Of a DNA stretch of 64,000 nt, positions 25,893 through 35,185 are shown one piece after another. Position 1 is the first letter of the stretch. Every line of letters starts with the position of its first letter. A model generated the notes under the pieces. The model searched no databases, was not told the DNA's origin, and worked only from the letters and a program-made list of their open reading frames with translations. The stretch comes from Labrenzia sp. 011 (GTDB taxonomy: Bacteria; Pseudomonadota; Alphaproteobacteria; Rhizobiales; Stappiaceae), in the NCBI RefSeq assembly GCF_003075075.1, contig NZ_QCYM01000009.1:1-64000 (forward strand). Reading direction: 5' to 3'. Both the position numbers and the translations under genes were made by a program.

Positions 25893-27809
25893 ATGCGTGA
25901 TACGCGGGCCAGGCCGGGCAGCAATTCCCTTCCGGGCAACAAGCCGGCACCGACCACCGAACCGTTGAAGCAGGCGGTGAGCGGCACCATGCGTGCAATC
26001 TCGGGTGAACCGGAGCTGGAGGTGATCTTCTCCGGCGACCGCCCCGGCCTCAGCGGCCTGTCGGCGCGTCTTCCCGAACCGTCGCGCAAGGTGAACGCGC
26101 GCGAGATCGCCGTGACCCGCGGCCTGTCGGATTCCATGGCACTGCGCATTGCCTGCCACGACAAGGCGCTGCATGCCAAGAACATGCCGCAGGGCGCCGA
26201 GGGACGGGCGATCTTCGAGGCTCTCGAGCAGGCCCGTTGCGAAGCCGTGGGCGCGCGGCGGATGCAAGGGGTCGCGGACAATCTGGCCGTGATGCTGGAC
26301 GACCGCTTCCGCAAATCCGGCGCACCGGATATCTCCAGCCGCGAGGAGGCGCCGCTTCAGGACGCGCTGTCGCTGATGGTGCGGGAACGGCTGACCGGAG
26401 CCAAGCCGCCGGAAAGTGCGCAAAAGCTCGTCGATATGTGGCGAGGCTGGATCGAGGACAAGGCCGGCGCCGATCTCGACAAGCTCGAAGCCGATGTGGA
26501 AGACCAGAATCTCTTTGCGGCCCGTCTGCGCGATGTGCTCAGGTCCCTCGACATGGCCGACGAAATCGGCGACCACGACGACGACATGGACCCGGACCAG
26601 AACGAGGACCAGGGCGACAACGACGACGCGGAAAGCGGCGACGACGGCGAAGAGGACGGCGGCGATCAGGAGGCCTCTCCCCAGGAGATGGAACTCTCCG
26701 GCGAGGAGCAGGATACCGGCGATACGGAAGCCGCCGAAGCCGATATGGAGGATTTCGCCGAACAGGATATGGCGGAGGATACCGAGGAACCGGGCGAAAG
26801 CGAGCGCTCCAATGCGCCGTTCAGCAATCGGCCGGAAACCGATTACCGGGTGTTCACGCATCAGTTCGACGAAACGGTCACCGCGGAAGAGCTCTGCGAC
26901 ATGGCCGAGCTCGACCGGTTGCGCGGGTTCCTGGACAAGCAGCTGACCCCGCTACAGGGCGCGGTTGCCCGGCTGGCCAACCGCCTGCAGCGCAAGCTGA
27001 TGGCGCAGCAGAACCGGTCCTGGGATTTCGACCTGGAAGAAGGGCTTCTGGACACGGCACGGCTGACACGCGCGGTGACCGATCCCATGGCGCCCCTGGC
27101 GTTCAAGCAGGAACAGGACACCAAATTTCGCGATACGGTCGTGACGCTGCTGCTGGATAATTCCGGCTCCATGCGCGGACGGCCGATCACCGTTGCAGCG
27201 ACCTGCGCCGATATCCTGGCGCGGACGCTGGAACGCTGCGGCGTGAAGGTGGAAATTCTCGGCTTCACCACCAAGGCGTGGAAAGGCGGCCAGTCGCGGG
27301 AAAGCTGGATCGGAGCCGGCAAGCCGCCGACACCCGGGCGGCTGAACGATCTGCGGCACATCATCTACAAGTCCGCGGATGCGCCCTGGCGCCGGGCCCG
27401 GCGCAATCTCGGCCTGATGATGCGCGAAGGCCTGCTGAAGGAGAACATCGACGGCGAGGCGCTGCTTTGGGCCCATGACCGCCTGATGGCGCGTCCCGAA
27501 CAGCGGCGCATCCTGATGATGATTTCGGATGGTGCGCCGGTGGACGACACGACACTGTCGGTGAACCCGGGCAACTATCTGGAACGCCATCTGCGCTATG
27601 TGATCGAGGAAATCGAGACCCGGTCACCGGTCGAGCTGATCGCCATCGGCATCGGCCACGACGTGACGCGCTACTACCGCCGTGCCGTGACCATCGTCGA
27701 TGCGGAGGAACTGGCCGGCGCGATGACCGACCAGCTTGCCAATCTCTTCGATGACACTGTCCAGCAGGAGCTCCAGTCCCGCGGGCGCCGCCGCGCCGGC
27801 CGCCGGTAG
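25893..27809 (+). CDS. cobT: Aerobic cobaltochelatase subunit CobT
   Basis: 638 aa. The N-terminal region is followed by a long Asp/Glu-rich linker (about 225-310). The C-terminal von Willebrand A-like domain begins near 410 with the MIDAS motif [22 protein letters not shown] lies near 548. It partners with CobS, encoded 36 bp upstream. Length and domain order match the family. Confidence 0.95.
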   Translation: MRDTRARPGSNSLPGNKPAPTTEPLKQAVSGTMRAISGEPELEVIFSGDRPGLSGLSARLPEPSRKVNAREIAVTRGLSDSMALRIACHDKALHAKNMPQGAEGRAIFEALEQARCEAVGARRMQGVADNLAVMLDDRFRKSGAPDISSREEAPLQDALSLMVRERLTGAKPPESAQKLVDMWRGWIEDKAGADLDKLEADVEDQNLFAARLRDVLRSLDMADEIGDHDDDMDPDQNEDQGDNDDAESGDDGEEDGGDQEASPQEMELSGEEQDTGDTEAAEADMEDFAEQDMAEDTEEPGESERSNAPFSNRPETDYRVFTHQFDETVTAEELCDMAELDRLRGFLDKQLTPLQGAVARLANRLQRKLMAQQNRSWDFDLEEGLLDTARLTRAVTDPMAPLAFKQEQDTKFRDTVVTLLLDNSGSMRGRPITVAATCADILARTLERCGVKVEILGFTTKAWKGGQSRESWIGAGKPPTPGRLNDLRHIIYKSADAPWRRARRNLGLMMREGLLKENIDGEALLWAHDRLMARPEQRRILMMISDGAPVDDTTLSVNPGNYLERHLRYVIEEIETRSPVELIAIGIGHDVTRYYRRAVTIVDAEELAGAMTDQLANLFDDTVQQELQSRGRRRAGRR

Positions 27810-27826
27810 CCGGGCAGGCACGGAGC

Positions 27827-28864
27827 ATGGCGGGCGGACGGTTCCGGCACATCCTGAGATCCGCCGCAATCCTGGCCGGGATCGCCGCAGGACTTGCGGC
27901 GCCGGCCGCCGGGATCGCCGGCGAACTGTTGAGTCAGGGACAGCCGGTCAGTCTTCGAACCAAGGCAATCGAAACCTTCCGCATCGGTCATGAGGACCGG
28001 CGCTTCGGAAAGCTGACGTTTCTCGGCGGGCTGGAGCTGCTCGCCTCCGACCCTGAAATCGGCGGGCTTTCCGGTCTTGTCACCCTCGAGGGCGGAGAGG
28101 CCTTCCTGGCGGCGACCGATCACGGTCACTGGGTGAGCGGCCGGATTGCGCAGACCCCGGAAGGGGCCCCCCTGGAAGTGTCCGATGTTCGCATGGCGCC
28201 GCTGCTGGGCGCCGACGGCCGGACCCTCAAGGCCCGCTGGGGGCATGATACGGAAGCCCTGGCGCTGGCCGGATCCGGTCTTTACGTGACCGCAGAGACG
28301 AAGAACGCGATCTACCGCTATCCCTGGCCGCTGGCAACGGGCCAGGAACACATGCTCGGCGAACTGGCGCTGGCGCAAGACATCCGCGCGCTGCCCCGCA
28401 ACACGGGGCTGGAGGCGCTGGCGGCCGCGCCAGACGACAGTCCACTGGCCGGCAATCTGATTGCGGTTGCCGAATCTTCGGCCGGCGAGGGGCTGGACCT
28501 CCAGGGCTATATCATCGGCCCGGAGGGGACGGAGCGGTTCAAGATCCGCCGACAAGACGGCTTCGACGCCACGGACGCCGCCTATCTGCCCGATGGCGAC
28601 CTGCTGCTGCTTGAGCGCCGGTTCAACCTGGTCGACCTGATCGGCCTGCGGTTGCGCCGTTTTCCCGGGCAGGCCGTCAAGCCGGGCGCCCTGCTGGAGG
28701 GCGAATTGCTGCTCGAGGCGGATTTCGGATACCAGATCGACAACATGGAAGCGCTTGCCGTTCACCGGAACGAGGGCGGAGACACCATTTTGACCCTGCT
28801 GTCCGATGACAACCGGTCTTTTCTCCAACGGACGGTCCTGTTGCGGTTCCGGCTGGACCCGTGA
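27827..28864 (+). CDS. Esterase-like activity of phytase family protein, exported
   Basis: 345 aa with a signal peptide (about residues 1-32). The beta-propeller-like domain shows GGLSGLVTLEGGEAFLAATDHGHW near 83-105, the conserved DTEALALAGSGLYVTAE and NTGLEALAAAP, then IDNMEALAVH near the end, matching the phytase-like esterase family. It follows cobT by 17 bp and likely shares its transcript, though no biochemical link to B12 synthesis is known. Confidence 0.82.
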   Translation: MAGGRFRHILRSAAILAGIAAGLAAPAAGIAGELLSQGQPVSLRTKAIETFRIGHEDRRFGKLTFLGGLELLASDPEIGGLSGLVTLEGGEAFLAATDHGHWVSGRIAQTPEGAPLEVSDVRMAPLLGADGRTLKARWGHDTEALALAGSGLYVTAETKNAIYRYPWPLATGQEHMLGELALAQDIRALPRNTGLEALAAAPDDSPLAGNLIAVAESSAGEGLDLQGYIIGPEGTERFKIRRQDGFDATDAAYLPDGDLLLLERRFNLVDLIGLRLRRFPGQAVKPGALLEGELLLEADFGYQIDNMEALAVHRNEGGDTILTLLSDDNRSFLQRTVLLRFRLDP

Positions 28865-29014
28865 TCTGGCGTATGTCGCGTTGAATTGAATTCGGGAAAT
28901 CCCCCGAATCCATGAATTTTCTCGAGGGCAACCGGCTCCAAACGAAGGTTCAAGTTTCCCGCCCCATGCTGCGTGATAGTTTTGTTGTGATTAAAACGGA
29001 CATGGATACCGAAC

Positions 29015-29410
29015 ATGAATATTTCTTCTTTGAAAAACGGGATCTTGTTTTCCGCCTGTGTTGCAATTTCGATTGCGATGTTTCCTCAGGCCAGCTCCGC
29101 AGCCAGCTACAAGAAACTGGTATCGCAGGGCTACAAGACCAGCAAACTGACGCGCAGCCGGTCCGGCTCCATGGGATGGTTCGTTTCCGGTCGCGACAAG
29201 AAATACTTCTGCAAGATGCGGGGCGGATCGGTCTATATCGGCGGCGGTAAAATGGGAATTTATACCTCCGCGGGAAGATTGATCCCGATTGACCGCGACG
29301 CCTATCATTCCAAGCAAGGCGTGAAGAAAACGGATGCGCCGCAATTGAAGGATCTCAAGGCCGGGCGGCCGCGTCCCCAGGATGTGGGAGCCTGCTCCTT
29401 CGCCGGATGA
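29015..29410 (+). CDS. Small exported protein of unknown function
   Basis: 131 aa. Signal peptide cleaved near ASSAAS (about residue 29). The mature part is basic (pI high), with KLVSQGYKTSKLTRSRSG, then GWFVSGRDKKYFCKM and GGGKMGIYTSAGRLIPIDRD. Two cysteines (in YFCKM and GACSF) could form a disulfide. I do not recognise the family. It is followed by a strong terminator and its upstream 150 bp are AT-richer, so it is likely an independent transcript. Confidence 0.65.
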   Translation: MNISSLKNGILFSACVAISIAMFPQASSAASYKKLVSQGYKTSKLTRSRSGSMGWFVSGRDKKYFCKMRGGSVYIGGGKMGIYTSAGRLIPIDRDAYHSKQGVKKTDAPQLKDLKAGRPRPQDVGACSFAG

Positions 29411-29463
29411 GGCTGGTTTCGCCCCATGTGGCCGTTTGCTCTTTGTCCGCCTCTGCAGGACGC

Positions 29464-29496
29464 AAAAAAGGCGCCGGTTTTCCGGGCGCCTTTTTC
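29464..29496. terminator. Bidirectional intrinsic terminator
   Basis: A6 at 29464-29469, then a GC-rich hairpin (GGCGCC 29470-29475 with GGCGCC 29485-29490), then TTTTTC. Both strands carry a T-run, so it can serve the small exported-protein gene and the convergent transporter gene. Confidence 0.85.
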
Positions 29497-29524
29497 ATTT
29501 TCTATGGATAAAAGGAGAAGTAGA

Positions 29525-30190
29525 TCAGGCCGCCCTGCTGTTCGGCATTGCCTGAAAGAGGCCGAGCAGGACCCGGTAGGGCGCCAGCAAGGCGACCGCC
29601 ACCAGCATCTTCACCAGAAAGTCGCCGGCTGCCAGCGAAACCCACAGCAGCGTCTGGGGCCCTTCGGCAATGCCCAGGAAGGGAACCGGGAAGGCGAGCG
29701 AGCCGTTCTCCATACCGAAAAAGGCATCGATGAAGGCGAAGTTGGCGGAAAAGGCGATGCCGAAAAACAGCAGGGTGTCGATCACCGAACCGAACAGGGA
29801 GGACACGACGGGTGCCTTCCACCAGGCGGTCCTGCGCAGGCGGTCGAAGATGGTGACGTCCATAAGCTGGGCCACCAGGAAGGCGGAGCCGGAGGCGATG
29901 GCGATGCGGGGTGTCGCGAGCCAGACGGACAGGATCACCGCAATGACGAAGCCGGCGACCACGACCTTGCGGGCAGCGGCCGGGCCGTAGCGGCGGTTGG
30001 TCAGGTCCGTGACCAGGAAAGCGACGGGATAGGTGAAGGCCCCCCAGGTCAGCGTGTCGGCCAGATTGATGCCGCCGAGAACCTGCTCGACCGGAAACTG
30101 GACCAGGTAGTTGGAGGCCACAACGACAATCGCCATCGCAAGGATCGCGATGGCGTGATGTCCCGCGGAAAAATTCCGGGTATCCGTCAT
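29525..30190 (-). CDS. Queuosine precursor transporter (YhhQ/VUT family)
   Basis: 221 aa, about six hydrophobic segments. Family marks: NYLVQFPV near residue 27, WGAFTYPVAFLVTDLTNRRYG near 48-69 (read in parts), GSAFLVAQLMDVTIFDRLRR and SSLFGSVIDTLLFFGIAF. It imports queuosine precursors such as preQ0/preQ1. It lies 24 bp downstream of rpmB on the same strand and probably reads through from it. Confidence 0.9.
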   Translation of the reverse strand: MTDTRNFSAGHHAIAILAMAIVVVASNYLVQFPVEQVLGGINLADTLTWGAFTYPVAFLVTDLTNRRYGPAAARKVVVAGFVIAVILSVWLATPRIAIASGSAFLVAQLMDVTIFDRLRRTAWWKAPVVSSLFGSVIDTLLFFGIAFSANFAFIDAFFGMENGSLAFPVPFLGIAEGPQTLLWVSLAAGDFLVKMLVAVALLAPYRVLLGLFQAMPNSRAA

Positions 30191-30214
30191 GATTTTACCC
30201 CAGAGGGTTGGAAT

Positions 30215-30520
30215 TTAGGCGGCAGCAGGGGCAGCGGCTTCAGCCTGCTTGCGCTTGATGCTGACCTTGATCTTGCGGGCCGCGTCGGAAAGTTCCGCGT
30301 CGGAAGCCTTCATCAGGTAGGCGTCGAGGCCGCCGCGGTGCTCCACGGAGCGCAGCGCATGGGCGCATACTTTCAGCTTGAAGGTCTGACCCAGCGTATC
30401 GCTCAGCAGAGACACGTTGCACAGGTTCGGCAGGAACCGGCGGCGGGATCTGTTGTTTGCGTGCGAGACGTTGTTGCCAGTCATCACATCTTTGCCGGAA
30501 AGTTCGCAACGGCGTGCCAT
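30215..30520 (-). CDS. rpmB: 50S ribosomal protein L28
   Basis: 101 aa. [20 protein letters not shown], then [13 protein letters not shown], is the L28 signature; the alphaproteobacterial C-terminal extension ends in an Ala-rich tail. An upstream in-frame ATG exists but the conserved protein begins at 30520. A good promoter lies 125-152 bp upstream. Confidence 0.96.
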   Translation of the reverse strand: MARRCELSGKDVMTGNNVSHANNRSRRRFLPNLCNVSLLSDTLGQTFKLKVCAHALRSVEHRGGLDAYLMKASDAELSDAARKIKVSIKRKQAEAAAPAAA

Positions 30521-30644
30521 GATATCACCTTTTGTTTTCGTGGCCGGGCCGTTACATGGAACCCAGCTTGTCAAAACCGGAACCGGCGCGGACCTGAGGT
30601 CCGGCGACATCGTCTCCGGCATTTCTCGGAAAAAAGTTGCCCCG

Positions 30645-30672
30645 CTATAATCGCAGTGCGCGTCAGCGTCAA
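30645..30672 (-). promoter_or_regulatory. Sigma-70-type promoter of rpmB
   Basis: On the minus strand TTGACG (30667-30672) and TTATAG (30645-30650) are separated by 16 bp, giving a 5' leader of about 120 nt for rpmB. Between 30673 and 30919 I see no gene; that stretch should hold the promoter of the divergent DUF3108 gene. Confidence 0.6.
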
Positions 30673-30919
30673 GACATCTCGCGCGATTAGGCAAGATTCA
30701 GTGATTTTTCTCCGCAGGAAGCACGGCCCATCGCACATTCCTCGTCCACATCGTGATTTTCAACAGATCTTGATACCGGACGTTAACCACTGAGTTACCA
30801 TAATTCTGAATGATTGTGGGCGTTCATCGGGCGGAAATCATGATAACGTTGCCGTTGCGGAACACTTTTGGCGCGGGGGCGCAATTCGCTGCCGGATCAG
30901 GCAGTGCGGAGGTTTTGAG

Positions 30920-31765
30920 GTGTTTGGTTTGACGTTTTCACCGGTTCTGACCCTGGGACGGCTGTTTGCTCTGCCGATGATTGCCGGGGCGCTGCTGATC
31001 ACACCGGCTCACGCGAAGAAGAGCAGTGTCGGCGGCCTTTATTCCATTTCCATCGCCGGTTTCAAGGTCGGCCGCGGAACGCTGTCGCTCGTCATGCAGG
31101 GCAATGCCTATTCGGCCAAGGTCAGCCTGGAGCCTGCGGGCATCGGAACGCTGTTTTCCACCGGCAAGGGCGGGGCGGAAGCCTCTGGCTGGCTCGTCGG
31201 CTCGCGGGTGGTGCCGTCCAAGTACCGCATGGCCTCCCATGCGGCCAATATCGATTTCCATGTCAGGCTGAAGCAGGGCTCCGGCAGCATCCGTTCCATG
31301 GATGTGGCGCCGCAGTTCAAGCCCAATGCGGAACGCATCAAGGTCACCAACCGTCACACAAGCAATGCGATCGACCCGTTGAGCGCGGCGCTGATGCCGG
31401 TCGGCCGCGCCAAGGACAGCCTGGGGCCCAAGGCGTGTTCGCGCAAACTGCCGATCTTCGACGGCTGGACCCGTTTCGACATCAAGCTGAGCTATGAAGG
31501 CCTCAAGGAAGTGTCCGGACGCGGCTATGACGGCCAGGTGGTTGTGTGCAAGGCGCGCTGGGTTCCGGTCGCCGGACATCGGCCCTCCAAGGAATCGGTC
31601 AAGCATATGGCCAAGGCCAATATGGAAGTCTGGGTCGCGCCGATGGGCCGCGAGAACGTGCTGATCCCCTACCGGATCGCGATCGACACGCAGAACGGCC
31701 GTCTGGTGGTGGAGGCTTCCAAGCTGAACATCGACGGCGCCGGCAGCGACCAGGCGTCCCGCTGA
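30920..31765 (+). CDS. DUF3108 domain-containing exported protein
   Basis: 281 aa from a GTG start with GGAGG 7 bp upstream. Signal peptide ends near AHAKK (residue 33). The DUF3108 pattern is visible: GLYSISIAGFKVGRGTLSL, YRMASHAANIDFHVRL, then AIDPLSAALMP and GYDGQVVVCKARWVPVAGH. It is expected in the envelope with a beta-rich fold; function unknown. The neighbourhood next to rpmB is conserved in this order. Confidence 0.85.
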   Translation: MFGLTFSPVLTLGRLFALPMIAGALLITPAHAKKSSVGGLYSISIAGFKVGRGTLSLVMQGNAYSAKVSLEPAGIGTLFSTGKGGAEASGWLVGSRVVPSKYRMASHAANIDFHVRLKQGSGSIRSMDVAPQFKPNAERIKVTNRHTSNAIDPLSAALMPVGRAKDSLGPKACSRKLPIFDGWTRFDIKLSYEGLKEVSGRGYDGQVVVCKARWVPVAGHRPSKESVKHMAKANMEVWVAPMGRENVLIPYRIAIDTQNGRLVVEASKLNIDGAGSDQASR

Positions 31766-31969
31766 CGCAGCGCGGGCCGTTGCATCGCCCCGATCGGCAC
31801 GCGTCAGCCGGAATCGGGGTGTCGGGGCCAAGCGAAGGCTTGCACCTCCCTGCGTCTCTTGTTACAGCCCACCACGTCATGCCGTCCGGGCCGAGTATGC
31901 CCGTGTAACTGTTTTCCGGAGTGGCCGCCCCGATCGGGCGGTGCCGGCTTGTCTCAGGTAACCGAGTAA

Positions 31970-32926
31970 ATGCGCAGCTATTTGGAATTCGAAAAGCCCG
32001 TTGCAGACATCGAAGGCAAGATCCAGGAATTGCGGGCACTGGCCGCAGGCGGCGAAGCCGTCAATGTCGAGGATGAAATCGACCGGCTGAAAGCGAAATC
32101 CTCGCAGACGCTCAAAGACCTCTATTCGAAGCTGACCCCCTGGCAGAAAACGCTTGTCGCCCGTCATCCGGACAGGCCGCACGCGGTGGATTATATCGCC
32201 GGTCTCATCGAGGACTTCACGCCGTTGGCCGGCGACCGGAAATTTGCCGAGGATCACGCGATGATCGCCGGAATCGGCCGGTTCCGCGGACAGTCGGTGG
32301 CGGTGCTTGCGCAGGAAAAGGGCCATAACACCGAGACGAGGCTGAAGCACAACTTCGGCATGGTGCGGCCGGAAGGCTACCGCAAGGCGGTGCGGATCAT
32401 GGAAATGGCGGAGCGGTTCGGCCTGTCGCTGATCACCTTCGTCGATACCTCCGGAGCCTATCCGGGCCGTGGTGCGGAAGAGCGCGGGCAGTCGGAAGCG
32501 ATCGCCCGCTCCACGGATGCGGGTCTCGGCCTGGGAACGCCGTCCGTTTCCGTCGTGATCGGCGAAGGCGGGTCCGGCGGCGCGATCGCGATCGCCAACG
32601 CCAACAAGGTGCTGATGATGGAACATGCCATCTATTCGGTGATCTCGCCGGAAGGGGCGGCTTCCATCCTGTGGCGGGACAGCACCAAGGCCCAGGACGC
32701 GGCGACCGCGCTGAAGATTACCGCTCAGGATCTCAAGCAGCTGGGCGTGATCGACAGGATCATCGAGGAGCCGGTCGGCGGAGCCCACCGTGCGCGCGAA
32801 ATCGTGATCGACTCTGCGGGCAAGGCCATTGACGACGCCCTGACGGAATTGTCGGGGCTGAGCGCGGACGAGTTGCGCAAGCAGCGGCGCGAGAAATTCA
32901 TTGCCATTGGCCGCAATCTCGGCTGA
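31970..32926 (+). CDS. accA: Acetyl-CoA carboxylase carboxyltransferase subunit alpha
   Basis: 318 aa. [20 protein letters not shown] at the N-terminus, [19 protein letters not shown] near 97, [20 protein letters not shown] near 160 and [20 protein letters not shown] near 195 are AccA hallmarks. It transfers the carboxyl group from biotin to acetyl-CoA for fatty acid synthesis. The gene appears single; accD is not in this window. Confidence 0.96.
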   Translation: MRSYLEFEKPVADIEGKIQELRALAAGGEAVNVEDEIDRLKAKSSQTLKDLYSKLTPWQKTLVARHPDRPHAVDYIAGLIEDFTPLAGDRKFAEDHAMIAGIGRFRGQSVAVLAQEKGHNTETRLKHNFGMVRPEGYRKAVRIMEMAERFGLSLITFVDTSGAYPGRGAEERGQSEAIARSTDAGLGLGTPSVSVVIGEGGSGGAIAIANANKVLMMEHAIYSVISPEGAASILWRDSTKAQDAATALKITAQDLKQLGVIDRIIEEPVGGAHRAREIVIDSAGKAIDDALTELSGLSADELRKQRREKFIAIGRNLG

Positions 32927-33071
32927 TCCGCAAGGGATGCGGCACTGGCTTCAGTGTCAATCTGCCGGATTTTCAGCACAAACTTTGCGGAATGCGGCCG
33001 GGTCTGCCATTGTCTGGCCAGAATTTTCCCGCAGTCAATCCATCAGGGACAAGGTCTGAGCCGGGCCTTTT

Positions 33072-33110
33072 CCGCGAAGTCCGGTGCCATCACCGGAATT
33101 TGCTTCGCGG
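33072..33110. repeat. Long hairpin in the accA to L,D-transpeptidase gap
   Basis: CCGCGAAG (33072-33079) pairs with CTTCGCGG (33103-33110), and inside it CCGGTG (33081-33086) pairs with CACCGG (33091-33096). No T-run follows. The remaining part of 32927-33251 shows no gene. It may end the accA message or act in the leader of the next gene. Confidence 0.55.
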
Positions 33111-33251
33111 GCGGCGGCGGAATTCGGTAACCTATCGTCAACCATCATTGCCTAGCCTTGGGCGGGGGCGTGTGGCTGGAAATAGGAGCGAGCCGTTTGC
33201 TCGAACGGCTGAAGGGCTGTCATCGGTTTCCGTCAAGTTTGGGATAGTATC

Positions 33252-34532
33252 ATGGTCTTTCGGCGCTTCATGCAGATGCGGGCCGTCATCCGTCAGGGTC
33301 TGGAACGCCTGCGTGGCAACATCGCGAGGCTGGTGTGCCTCCTGCTTGCCGCAGGGTTCCTGGCCGCCTGTCAGGGCGATGAATTCGGGTCCGGTTCCAA
33401 CAAGGCGCAGCGTCCGGTCAGCGCCTCGATCAAGCGCAAGATGAGCGATCTCAACATGAGCGCGACATCGCCGATCATGATCCGGATCTTCAAGGAGGAG
33501 TCGACGCTCGAGGTCTGGAAGCAGACGCGCAGCGGCAAATACAAGCTTCTGGAGGAATTCGAGATCTGCAAGTGGTCCGGCGATCTGGGGCCGAAGTTCA
33601 AGGAGGGTGACCGTCAGGCTCCCGAAGGCTTCTACGAGATCACGCCGGCGCTGATGAATCCGAATTCCAACTATCACCTGGCCTTCAATCTCGGCTATCC
33701 GAACGCCTATGACCGGGCGCACGGGCGGACCGGTTCCCATCTCATGGTGCATGGCGCCTGTTCGTCGCGCGGCTGTTACGCCATGACGGACGAACAGGTC
33801 CAGGACATCTACGCGCTGGCCCGCGACAGTTTCAAGGGCGGGCAGCGATCCTTCCAGGTCCAGGCCTTTCCCTTTCGCATGACACCGGAAAACATGGCGC
33901 GCCACCGCGACAGCGAGCACCTGGAATTCTGGAAGATGCTGAAGACCGGCTACGATCATTTCGAGGTCACGCAAACACCGCCGGCCATCGCCGTTTGCGA
34001 AAAGAAATATGTCTTCGACGCGACCACGCTGGTTCAGGGCGTGCCGTTCCGCGCCAGTGCCAAATGCCCGGACTTCCGGATCAGCCCGCGGATCGCGTCT
34101 GCCGTGTCGGCGAAGCAGCGCAAGGACAACGAGAAGTTCCAACAGCTTGCCGCGCGTTTCGACGCGCGCGAGGAACGGCAGAAGCGCTGGGAAGAACGTT
34201 CCAACCGCATCGCGGAAGTGCTCGGCAGCGGGCAGAAGGACGCGGCAACGGAAACGGCTGCCGCCGACACGGCCTCCCAGCCGGCTGCGGAGGCGACTTC
34301 CGCCGCGAAGCCGGCTGAGACCGCCACGGCGGATGCCGCGGACGCGCCGGAAGCGCAGAAACGCCCGGGAGCGGCGGTCGAAACGGCCTATGTGGCTGAT
34401 GAAAGACCGCGTGGCGGTTCCGTGGGCAGTTTCTTCAAGCGCTGGGTGCCCTTCGGACCCAAGACCTCAGATGAAGGCGCGGGTATCAGGCCCATCACCA
34501 CCGAGGTCGTGCCGGGAGCAAAGCCGGACTGA
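33252..34532 (+). CDS. L,D-transpeptidase family lipoprotein
   Basis: 426 aa. A lipobox LLAAGFLAAC places the lipidated Cys at about residue 40. The YkuD domain (about 70-215) has APEGFYEITPALMNPNS and the catalytic HGACSSRGCYAMTDEQV (His about 168, Cys about 176). The C-terminal 120 residues are Ala/Glu-rich and low complexity. It likely crosslinks peptidoglycan or attaches proteins to it in the periplasm. Confidence 0.9.
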   Translation: MVFRRFMQMRAVIRQGLERLRGNIARLVCLLLAAGFLAACQGDEFGSGSNKAQRPVSASIKRKMSDLNMSATSPIMIRIFKEESTLEVWKQTRSGKYKLLEEFEICKWSGDLGPKFKEGDRQAPEGFYEITPALMNPNSNYHLAFNLGYPNAYDRAHGRTGSHLMVHGACSSRGCYAMTDEQVQDIYALARDSFKGGQRSFQVQAFPFRMTPENMARHRDSEHLEFWKMLKTGYDHFEVTQTPPAIAVCEKKYVFDATTLVQGVPFRASAKCPDFRISPRIASAVSAKQRKDNEKFQQLAARFDAREERQKRWEERSNRIAEVLGSGQKDAATETAAADTASQPAAEATSAAKPAETATADAADAPEAQKRPGAAVETAYVADERPRGGSVGSFFKRWVPFGPKTSDEGAGIRPITTEVVPGAKPD

Positions 34533-35150
34533 TCAGCCCTGCCTGTTGCCCGCAAGCGGCGGCAGGCCGGTCGAAACGCCCATCCGCAGAACCGCCGGGT
34601 CATGTGCCTTGCGCGCAAAAACCTCCCTGACCAGCGCCTCGAAGCTTTCCAGCGGGTCGGTCGGATAATCCGGGTCGAAGGAACTCTGGTCCCAGCGTTC
34701 GCAGAAATCGGCGCAGGCCTGGAAGTGGATGTGTCCCTTGAACCGGTCGCGGGCGTTTTCATCCCAGCCATAGTGGCGGGCGTAATAGATCGACTGGAAA
34801 ATGCCGTGGTGCTCCACCACCCAGGAAACCTCGTCGCGCACGAATGGCCGGATGACTTCCGCCGAGAACCGGTCGTGATTCTGCGGCGCCAGACCGTCGC
34901 CGATGTCGTGCAGCAACGCACCGGCGATCCAGTCGGTATCCGCGCCTTCGCGCCGGGCCCGTGTCGCCGCCTGAAGACCGTGCTGCATGCGGGTGATCTT
35001 GTAGCCTGACAGCGTGTCCTCGCCCTGGCGGCGCAGCTCGGCCAGCACCCGGTCCGCCGTCAGGGCGTGATAGGATTTCTCGGCTTTTTCCAGCAGTTCG
35101 TAGTCCTGGCGGGTGCCGTCTTTCATTTGGGTGAAGGAGACGGTTTTCAT
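34533..35150 (-). CDS. HD domain-containing protein
   Basis: 205 aa. The metal-binding HD pattern appears as ITRMQHGLQAATRAR (His about 56) and IAGALLHDIGDGLAPQNHD (His-Asp about 81-82), with a further HH in WVVEHHGIF. It is probably a phosphohydrolase acting on a small molecule. ATG 35150 has GGAGAAAA just upstream and removes a 19-residue unlikely extension. The stop abuts the L,D-transpeptidase stop (convergent). It follows the mesaconyl-CoA hydratase gene by 35 bp. Confidence 0.85.
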   Translation of the reverse strand: MKTVSFTQMKDGTRQDYELLEKAEKSYHALTADRVLAELRRQGEDTLSGYKITRMQHGLQAATRARREGADTDWIAGALLHDIGDGLAPQNHDRFSAEVIRPFVRDEVSWVVEHHGIFQSIYYARHYGWDENARDRFKGHIHFQACADFCERWDQSSFDPDYPTDPLESFEALVREVFARKAHDPAVLRMGVSTGLPPLAGNRQG

Positions 35151-35185
35151 GGTTTTCTCCCGTTTGCGGAGTCTTGGGGACCGGC

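Noticed and set aside
28887-28910. ATTCGGG/CCCGAAT hairpin after the phytase-like gene
   Set aside because: Short stem and no T-run directly after it; too weak to list as a terminator.
29411-29460. Continuation of a coding frame after the small exported protein
   Set aside because: The stop at 29410 is followed within 60 bp by a strong bidirectional terminator; no frameshift evidence.
30786-30803. TTAACCACTGAGTTAC, close to the CtrA site TTAA-N7-TTAA
   Set aside because: The second half is only GTTA/TTAC at N7-N8, and no cell-cycle gene is next to it; chance similarity cannot be excluded.
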